From Cocos nucifera (lineage: Eukaryota; Streptophyta; Magnoliopsida; Arecales; Arecaceae): DNA of 64,000 bases. Below, piece by piece: positions 56,981 to 64,000 of the stretch. The position numbers and the translations under genes are program-made. The stretch is from positions 930,001 through 994,000 of the forward strand of contig QRFJ01000084.1 of assembly GCA_006176705.1 (NCBI GenBank), written 5' to 3'. Each line of letters opens with the position of its first letter. Position 1 is the first letter of the stretch. The notes under the pieces were generated by a model. The model saw only the letters and a list, made by a program, of their open reading frames with translations, was not told the DNA's origin and made no database searches.

Positions 56981-59123
56981 GCGAGGGCCAAGAAGAAGAG
57001 TAGCACGCGAGAGGGACAGTTTCAGTACGCCCTCGACATGTGCACCAAAACCGGCGACCTCGCCGGTTCCCTCACGCTCTACGAGTCCGCCGCCGCCGAG
57101 AACCGCCTGTCCGCTTGCCACTTCAACTCTTTGCTCCATATAATCTCCACGTCCATTGAGACCTTTGATGAGCCCTCCAAGAAATCCTCCATCGACACTA
57201 GCTTCGCCATCTTCGACCGGATGGCCGCCAACGGCGCCACCCTCACCGAGGCCACCATCACCTCCATGGCCCGGATCATTGTCTAGAGGCCTGACGGGGG
57301 CGCCGACCTCGCATTCGATCTTGTTAAGACCATGGAGGAGCGGTACGGTGCCTCCCCCAGGTTGAGGACCTATAGTCCGGCGTTCTCTGCCTTTTGCAGG
57401 AGATTGGAGGCCAATAAGGCGTACGCCGTGGAATATCACATGGTCTCGATGGGCGTTGTGCCGGAGGAGCCGGAAATTGCAGCTCTGTTGGAGGTGAGCA
57501 CCAAGGTGGGGAAGGAGGATAAGGTTTATGCGTATTTGCACAAGTTGAGAGGCAGTGCCGGATGTGTGGCTGACTCCACAGCAGAGATTTTGGAGGGGCG
57601 GTTCAGAAGCGAGCGGGCAATGGAGGTCGGGAGATCAAATTGGGATGCCGGCAGGGTAAAAGATGCCATTTTGATGAATGGGGGTGGCTGGCATGGGCTC
57701 GGATGGTTGGGGGAGGGGGGATGGGATATTCGCCATGCCGCTGTAAACTCTGAGGGGGATTGTTCTGGTTGTGGGGAGAGGTTGGCTTGTGTGGACATTG
57801 ATCGAATGGAGACAGAAGTTTGCAGTATCTGTGGCTACTTTGGCTCTAGGAAGGGAAAGCAAGTCCAATTTTAGGACTTTTCAGGTAAAAAACATTTCTT
57901 GCTGTCAGAAATGTTAGTAACACCATGTGTTTTATTTTGTTTTCCTTCAATTCTATACCTCAATTCCTCATTTACACAACCATATGACTTGGACATTAGT
58001 AGAGTTAACAGTTTGGGACCTAGATTTTTGGTTACAACTGAATTCAGGAATAAAATATCCAAAAAGATGAATGAATGAAAGAAAGCTACAATTCCCGTGA
58101 GGGCAAAACTTATTATTCTATGAAACTGTAGTAACTTATAATTCATTAGTTTTCTTTCCCTTATATTATAAAAGCTGTATCCTGGTCCATTTCTGAGAAA
58201 CAAGCTGATGCATGATTAGTCAAATTTTGAAAAATATTAGAAGTTATAAGGATATCAGCCATGCATTTCAGCACATTGCATTTGCATTTTTCTTGTAAAC
58301 GACAACAGTTGAACTGGCTTTATGGATTATGCGTCCTGCATTTAGTAGATCATGCATTCTACAACACCAATTTTACCTATATTCAATGTGAAATCCTTTT
58401 TCCATGAAAAGTGTCTTCAAATCACTTCTTGAAACTTCAATTCAAATCTTCCATGGCCTGTCCTCACCTTTAATGAACAAGAATTCCAAGATCCTTTTCT
58501 CACTAAAGTGTCTTGAATTGCCTCTGACTACTTATATACTTCTATATGTTCCTTCGTTGTTTCACTATTTAGTATTTATAAACTCTGATGTTTCCAACTT
58601 GGTATCTGCCCCTTTGATGTCTTATGAATGGAAAATGTAATCACACAAACACTAAGAGATCTTGTTGATTATTGCCAAGGTCTTTTTGTTCATGCTTGGC
58701 ATAGGTTACAAGAGACACCACTCTCCGTATGTAGTTCTTAACTAGTCTGTCGCTCTTTGCTAACTCATCCTTGTCTTGAGCATTGTTAGCATGTCCACTT
58801 TTGATCTATTGCCTAGTCAGTGTTATAATTCTCAATAGCATTTCCTTTTGTATGAAGATGCGCAGCTGTTTTTCATGGTAAGGTGTAAAAAAACAACAAA
58901 GAACTCATTCAATATTGTTATCTGAGATTTATCTTTATTCTCATATCTCTTTGCTTTGGAATGGTTCGAAAAGCATAGTGAGTATGAAGCTATAATTGAT
59001 GGGACAAATGTTGGGCTTTATCAGTAGAATTCTGCAGATATTGGATTCAGTTTGTCTGAGGTTCTTACATTACATTTTGCTGATTATTTGAACTACTTAT
59101 GGTGCATATTGTCTATTGCTTTA
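56981..59123 (+). pseudogene. PRORP: PRORP (protein-only RNase P) gene relic, cut by Gypsy G2
   Basis: PRORP cleaves the 5' leader of pre-tRNAs in plant nuclei and organelles. Exon 56981-57884 holds the PPR part (FQYALDMCTKTGDLAGSLTL, PRLRTYSPAFSAFCRRLEA, EEPEIAALLEVSTKVGKEDK), then GGGWHGLGWLGEGGWD and the first zinc pair CSGCGERL. A stop is at 57284-57286 and a frame slip at about 57817, after which the family sequence continues (FAVSVATLALGRE) to donor CAG|GTAAAA at 57885. A second exon, about 58959-59060, encodes the NYN start YEAIIDGTNVGLYQ with the first metal-binding Asp, then a TAG at 59025. Its acceptor reads TG instead of AG. G2 ends the gene at 59124. Non-functional; assignment to plant PRORP is firm from these motifs. 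Confidence 0.88.
57885..58958 (+). other. Intron of the PRORP relic
   Basis: 1074 bases, AT-rich, starting GTAAAAAACATTTC and ending in a T-rich tract TTATTCTCATATCTCTTTGCTTTG. Open frames inside (57871-58203 minus, 58404-58640 plus) have no family resemblance and are taken as chance. Confidence 0.7.
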
Positions 59124-60130
59124 TGTTGGTACAGAAACTGGTCATCGCCGGAGGTCGCTGGAGTTGAGGCCGCTGAGGTCGCCGCCGGAGACCTGCAAAA
59201 CAGAGTTCCGTCTGGAGCCGGTGGGGGTGGCTCCGGCAGGACCCTCCGACGCTCAAGTCAGCTGTGGCCAACAGGAATGGAGTGCTCGGAAATGAGTTCC
59301 GGAGTTTAGAGAAGAAGAGGAGAGCTTAGAGATCAGAGAGATTAGAGTTAGCATATCTGGAGGAGGGCCCCTTTTATAGCGGAGCTTGATGGTGATGGCT
59401 GCTGCCGTGTGCTGGCGGGTCGCTCGAGGTTCGGCAGAGTCAGTCTCTCGGGGAGGTACCGTACGCGGCAGGGTTGGTGGTGACAGCTGCAGCCGCATGC
59501 TGGCGGGTCACTCGAGGTTCGACGGAGCCAGTCTCTCGGGGAGGTGCCGTACGCGGTAGGGTTGGTGGTGACAGCTGCTGCCGCGTGCTGACGGGCCGCT
59601 CGAGGTTCGGTGGAGTCAGTCTCTTGGATAGGTGCCGTATGCGGCGGGGTTGGTGGTGACAGGCAAGTCGTGGGCCGCATGGGGCTGGTTATGGAGAGAG
59701 TGGCGTCGTCAGTAGTGGCGGCCATACCGTACAGTCTCATTGTTTGTCCAGAGGAGTTCGAACTTGTAGGAGAGTTCGGCCGAAGGGAAAGCTTGGGAGC
59801 AGCTCGACCGTAGCGGAGTTCGGAGGAGCTCGGCCGACTGAAGGGACGGCTCGGGGGAGTTTGGCTGTAGAGAAGTTCGGAGGAGCTCGGCCGACTGAAG
59901 AGACGGCCGCTTGGGGAGTTCGGCCGAGAGACGACCGCTGAGGAGTTCGGGCGCTAGGGGATTCCGTTAAAGCCCGATCGCTTGGAGTCCAAGGAGCTCG
60001 GCTGCTAAGTAGTTCGGCCGACTGTAAGAGTTCGTCTAAGACCCGTCCGTCGAAGCTCTTCCGCGGCTACAAGTTGCATTAGGCCGAGCGTCGAGCTAGA
60101 CTTCGGCGGGAGCGGGATTTATCCCCAACA
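59124..60130 (-). repeat. G2 3' LTR, 1007 bp
   Basis: Ends TGTTGGTACAGAAACTGG and TTATCCCCAACA. It aligns with the G1 LTR. Inside, 59385-59670 has three imperfect copies of about 92 bases (phrase GGCGGGTCGCTCGAGGTTCG...GTCTCTCGGGGAGGTRCCGTACGCGG), and 59740-60000 has shorter GAGTTCGGCCGA-type repeats. The overlapping ORFs here are repeat artefacts. Confidence 0.85.
59370..59379 (-). promoter_or_regulatory. TATA-like box in G2 LTR
   Basis: Minus strand CTATAAAAGG, aligned with the G1 box at 22735 and flanked by the same CATATCTGGAGG phrase on the plus strand. Confidence 0.5.
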
Positions 60131-60150
60131 CTAGCCCCCCCACTCCCGAG
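60131..60150 (-). other. G2 polypurine tract
   Basis: Plus strand CTAGCCCCCCCACTCCCGAG, that is CTCGGGAGTGGGGGGGCTAG on the minus strand, immediately inside the 3' LTR. Confidence 0.75.
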
Positions 60151-60229
60151 TTCGAAAATCGAAGGAAGGAAGTGCAGGAAAGGCGATTGCCGAAGTCTTC
60201 CTCTGAGCTCTGTGCTGGTCTAGGTCGAA

Positions 60230-62705
60230 GCTCGGGGGGATCTCGCCTCTAGCTGGAGTTGATATCGAAGTTGAAGCCCAGGGAAGATCCCATCTCCAGC
60301 CGAGGTTGAGGGGGCTTCGTCTGCTACGATCGAAGTCGGAGGCTGCGCTCCTCGGGGGCGATATTGTCTCCTACAGCTGAGGTCGATGCGGGCGCTTGGG
60401 GGAGATCTGATCTCAGGGCGAGGCTATCTCCGATCTTACCTCTGACCGAGGTTGTGGTTGAAGCTCTTCAGTCGAGGTTGACACGGTTGCGAGGTCGAAG
60501 TTGAAGCTCTCCAACCGAGGTTGACACGGTTGCTTTCCCTAGCCGAGGTTATATCTGGCACCCGGGGGAGATCTCATCTCCTGCGGCTGAGCTTTCCTCA
60601 AAGAGATCTTATCTATGGCCGAGGTTGTCCATGATCGCTCGGGAGAGATCTTATCTCTAGCCGAGGTTGCCTCGGGGGAGATCTTATCTCCTGCAGCCGA
60701 GGTCGAAGTGCGCGCTCGGGGGAGATCTTATCTCCTGCGGTCGAGCTATCCTCGGAGGAGATCTTATCTCCTGCAGCCGAGGTCGAAGTGCGCGCTCGGG
60801 GGAGATCTTATCTCCTGCGGTCGAGCTTTCCTCGGAGGAGATCTTATCTCCTGCAGTCGAGGTCGAAGTGCGCGCTCGGGGGAGATCATTATCTCCTACG
60901 GCCGAGCTTTCCTCGGGGGAGATCTGATCTCCTGCAGTCGAGGTCCAAGTGTGCGCTCGGGGGAGATCTTATCTCCTACGGCCGAGGTTGTTGCTTGGGG
61001 GAGATCTTATCTCCTACGGCCGAGCTTTCCTCGGGAGCTTTCCTTTTCCTCGGGGGAGATCTTATCTCCTGCGGTCGAGGTCGAAGTGCGCGCTCGGGGG
61101 AGATCTTATCTCCTGCGGTCGAGCTTCCCTCGGGGAGATCTTATCTCCTGCCGTCGAGGTCGAAGTGCGCGCTCGGGGGAGATCTTATCTCCTGCGGTCG
61201 AGCTTTCCTTTCTCTCGGAGGAGATCTTATCTCCTGCCGCCGAGGTCGAAGTACGCGCTCGGGGGAGATCTTATCTCCTATGGTCGAGCTTTCCTCAGGG
61301 GAGATTTGATCTCCTGTAGCCGAGGTCCAAGTGCGCGCTCGGGGGAGATCTTTATCTCCTGCGGTCGAGGTTGTTGCTCGGAGGGAGATTTTTATCTCCT
61401 GCAGCCGAGGTCGAAGCGCGCGCTCGGGGGAGATCTTATCTCCTGTAGCCGAGGTCGAAGTGCGCACTCGGGAGAGATCTTATCTCCTGCAGTCGAGCTT
61501 TCCTCGGGGGAGATCTTATCTCCTGCGATCGAGCTTTCCTCGGGGGAGGTCTTATCTCTTGCAGCCGAGGTCGAAGTGCGCGCTCGGGGAAGATCTTATC
61601 TCCCATGGCCGAGCTATCCTCGGGGGAGATCTTATCTCCTGCAGTCGAGGTCGAAGTGCGCGCTCGGAGGAGATCTTATCTCCTGCGGCCGAGCTTTCCT
61701 CGGGGGAGATCTGATCTCCTGCAGCCGAGGTCCAAGTGCGCGCTCGGGGGAGATCTTATCTCCTGCGGTCGAGGTTGTTGCTCGGGGGAGATCTTATCAC
61801 CTGCGGTCGAAGTCGAAGTGCGTGCTCGGGGGAGATCTTATCTCCTGCGGTCGAGCTTCCCTCGGGGGAGATCTTTATCTCCTGCCGTCGAGGTCGAAGT
61901 GCGCGCTCGGGGGGGATCTTATCTCCTGCGGCCGAGGTTGTTGCTCGGGAGAGATCTTATCTCCTACGGACGAGCTTTTCTCGGAGGAGATCTTATCTCC
62001 TGCAGTCGAGCTTTCCTTTTCCTCGGGGGAGATCTTATCTCCTGCGGCCGAGGTCGAAGTGCGCGCTCGGGGGGAGATCTTATCTCTTGCGGTCGAGCTC
62101 TCCTCGGGGGAGATCTTATCTCCTGCAGCCGTCGAGGTCGAAGTGCGCGCTCGGGGGAGATCTTATCTTCCTACGGTCGAGCTTTCCTTTTCCTCGGGGG
62201 AGATCTTATCTCCTGCCGTCGAGGTCGAGGTGCGCGTTCGGGGGAGATCTTATCTCCTGCGGTCGAGCTTTTCCTCGGGGGAGATCTGATCTCCTGCAGC
62301 CGAGGTCCAAGTGCGCGCTCGGGGGAGATTTTATCTCCTGCGGCCGAGGTTGTTGCTCGGAGGGAGATCTTATCTCCTGCAGTCGAGGTCGAAGCGCGCG
62401 TTCGGCGGAGATCTTATCTCCTGCGGTCGAGCTATCCTTGGGGGAGATCTTATCTCCTGCAGCCGAGGTCGAAGTGCGCGCTCGGGGGAGATCTTATCTC
62501 TATGCCGAGCTTTCCTCTGGGGAGATCTTATCTCCTGCAGCCGAGGTCGAAGTGCGTGCTCGGGGGAGATCTTATCTCCTGCGGTCGAGCTTTCCTCGGG
62601 GGAGATCTTATCTCCTGCAGCCGAGGTCGAAGTGCGCGCTCGGGGGAGATCTTATCTCCTATGGTCGAGCTTTCCTCGGGGGAGATCTGATCTCCTGTAG
62701 TCGAG
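60230..62705. repeat. G2 tandem array of ~36/45-bp units with built-in hairpins
   Basis: Two alternating units share the core GGAGATCTTATCTCC. The longer ends GCAGCCGAGGTCGAAGTGCGCGCTCGG, the shorter GCGGTCGAGCTTTCCTCGG; together they form an ~81-bp higher-order unit. I estimate about 50 cores. The core is an inverted repeat (GGAGAT / ATCTCC around a 3-base loop). 60230-60590 holds degenerate edge units; 60640-62705 is homogeneous. A GAGATCTGATCTCC variant recurs at about 60920, 61300, 61710, 62285 and 62685. Unit sizes are multiples of three, so all three plus-strand frames are open over long stretches. Confidence 0.92.
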
Positions 62706-62854
62706 CTTCTAAGGCTTCCGACCTGCTCCCGTTAGTACGAGGTCCCCCTCCAGTTCCTAATATGGCAAATATTTGATAGCTTCATCTCCTATTACAGCAG
62801 TTTCTGCACCACGGAATAATAATGCGGAAACGAAGCAACTTTACTGAGGGGATA
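62706..62854 (-). other. Spacer between array and integrase of G2
   Basis: About 150 bases without repeats or ORF, holding the 3' untranslated start after the integrase stop. Confidence 0.5.
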
Positions 62855-64000
62855 TCATTGGTAATACATCCTCAGATTCTCTGAGTTCCAAGGTCGTGGA
62901 AGCGTCATCCCTCCAAGCTCTTTCAGGCGATAAGCACCAGGCCGGACGACCTCCACCACTTCATACGGGCCTTCCCAATTAGGGGTGAGTTTTTTCTGAC
63001 TCTGAGGCTGAGAGATAGCGGCTCGCCGGAGCACTAAGTTCCCCACTCTGAACGTCTTGTTTCTGACTTTGGAGTTGTAATACCGAGCCACCTTCCATCT
63101 ATAGGCCACCGTTCGGATGCGAGCTTTCTCCCTTTTTTCTTCCAGCAGGTCGAGGTCGACTCGAAGGTCCTGGGAATTGCGTTGCTCGTTGAAGCCTGCG
63201 ACTCGCGCAGACAGGAGCTTGAGCTCGACCGGAATAACTACCTCAGTACCGAAGGCCAAGGCGAAGGGTGTTTCTCCAGTGGGCACCCTCTGAGTAGTTC
63301 GGTATGTCCAGAGGACATGGTAGAGTTCGTCCACCCAGGCCCCTCCTATCCTGTCGAGCCTCGCTTTAATTCCTTGCAGCAGGATCCGGTTGGTTATCTC
63401 AGCTTTTCCGTTGGCCTACGGGTGAGCCACCGACGTAAAGCAGTGGGAGATGTTTAGTTCTTCGCAGAACTCGGCGAACCTTGCCCCAGCGAACTGTCGT
63501 CCATTGTCGGTTATGATGATCCGGGGTAGGCCGAACTGGTAGACTAGTGACTTCCAGACGAAGTTCTGTACCTTGGCCTCGGTAATCTTCGTGAGTGGTT
63601 CGGCTTCGATCCACTTAGTGAAGTAGTCAATCGCGATCAAGAGAAACTTCCTCTGTCCCGACGCCGCTGGAAAGGGGCCGAGTATATCCATCCCCCACTG
63701 CACAAATGTCCAGGGCGAGCTGAGCGGAGTGAGTTCGGATGCAGGCTGCCTCTGTACGCTGGCGTTCTTCTAGCAGCGGTCGCACTTCTTTACGTATTCC
63801 ATGGAGTCGCGAAATAGGGTCGGCCAGTACTACCCCCATCGGAGCAGTTTTTTCGACAGGGACCTGGCTCCTACGTGACTTCCGCAGAGTCCTTCGTGCA
63901 CATCTCGCAGCGCGAGGGCGGCCTCCGAAGGTCTGAGGCATCTTAGCAACGGAAGGGAGTATGACCTCTTATACAACCTGCCTTCGTATAAGACGTAGCG
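62855..64000 (-). pseudogene. G2 Gypsy integrase, three stops in an otherwise open frame
   Basis: One minus-strand frame from the window edge. N-terminal zinc: VHEGLCGSHVGARSLSKKLL (His pair) and MEYVKKCDRC (Cys pair), with stops at about 63831 and just after CDRC at about 63768. Core: MDILGPFPAASGQRKF (first Asp), YQFGLPRIIITDNGRQF (second Asp), FTSVAHP, a stop at about 63417, then the ANGKAE segment with the catalytic Glu. C-terminus 62855-63334: VDELYHVLWTYRTTQRVPTG, VARYYNSKVRNKTFRVGNLV, WEGPYEVVEVVRPGAYRL and the end SENLRMYYQ. All metal and catalytic residues are present; only the stops disable it. Confidence 0.9.

Larger units (their letters stand above)
59124..64000 (-). mobile_element. 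Tat-type Ty3/Gypsy element G2, running off the window
   Basis: Minus-strand element inserted in the PRORP relic: 3' LTR, polypurine tract, tandem array and integrase. The left flank is CTTTA (59119-59123), a candidate target-site duplication. It is more GC-rich and better preserved than G1, hence probably younger. The antisense gene seen in G1 is absent; the array takes its place. Confidence 0.85.

Noticed and set aside
56885..57541. 218-residue minus-strand frame opposite the PRORP exon
   Set aside because: GC-rich shadow of the PRORP coding strand; the PRORP motifs on the plus strand explain the region.
57871..58203. 110-residue minus-strand frame after the PRORP exon
   Set aside because: It lies in the intron and has no family likeness; hydrophobic composition is expected from AT-rich DNA.
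60590..62705. Possible CRISPR array
   Set aside because: The spacing is head-to-tail repetition of the whole unit with no unique spacers, in a plant Gypsy element, with no cas genes.
60615..62776. Long proteins of up to 446 residues in three plus frames
   Set aside because: They are open because the repeat units are multiples of three and lack stops; composition follows the repeat, and no start context or family match is seen. Treated as a by-product of the array.

Overview
The window is a plant nuclear repeat island, almost certainly monocot and most likely from a palm (Arecaceae). The palm call is inference: it rests on the mix of long-LTR Angela-like Copia, Sirevirus-like Copia and Tat-type Gypsy elements around a plant RNase P (PRORP) gene relic. 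I see no intact host gene, no tRNA or rRNA gene and no prokaryotic feature. One run of 820 Ns (7241-8060) marks a draft-assembly gap. Almost every coding region carries stops and frameshifts, so nearly all CDS-like material is listed as pseudogene.

Layout. (a) 1-3351: the end of a plus-strand Angela-like LTR, a broken Sirevirus RT/RNase H and a scrap of another Copia LTR. (b) 3352-55447: my reading is one minus-strand Sirevirus-like element, called R here, opened by nested insertions. Its left LTR is cut at 4111 by element P1 (minus Copia, 2.46-kb LTR). P1 is in turn cut by element Q (Copia, 7241/8061-17127, internally inverted), by a solo Sirevirus-like LTR inside its gag (18878-20392), and by a Tat-type Gypsy, G1 (22502 to about 34140), inside its 5' LTR. 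R resumes at about 34300 with RNase H and RT. It is cut again at 36894 by a 3.45-kb gag-only element, C4 (TR-GAG type, flanking duplication ATACA). One LTR of C4 is itself cut by an 11.3-kb Copia, P2a (40278-51555, flanking duplication CTAGC). R then finishes with integrase, gag, primer-binding site and 5' LTR (51634-55447). (c) 55448-58958: the other half of the LTR scrap, unassigned DNA, then the relic of a PRORP gene (56981-59123). (d) 59124-64000: a second Tat-type Gypsy, G2, inserted in the PRORP gene. It shows a 3' LTR, a 2.1-kb array of hairpin-containing tandem repeats, and integrase running off the window end.

How the parts work together. The Copia copies show the parts needed for reverse transcription: a PBS complementary to initiator tRNA-Met two bases from the 5' LTR, gag with a CCHC knuckle, protease, integrase, RT and RNase H, a polypurine tract, then the 3' LTR. 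C4 has only gag and the cis signals, so it would depend on enzymes supplied by other elements. G1 adds a gene on the opposite strand, between pol and the 3' LTR. It has a Transposase_28-like region, two frame-preserving GT-AG introns, coiled coils and its own upstream TATA-like box. This antisense, intron-bearing gene and the hairpin repeat arrays next to it are the most interesting items in the window.
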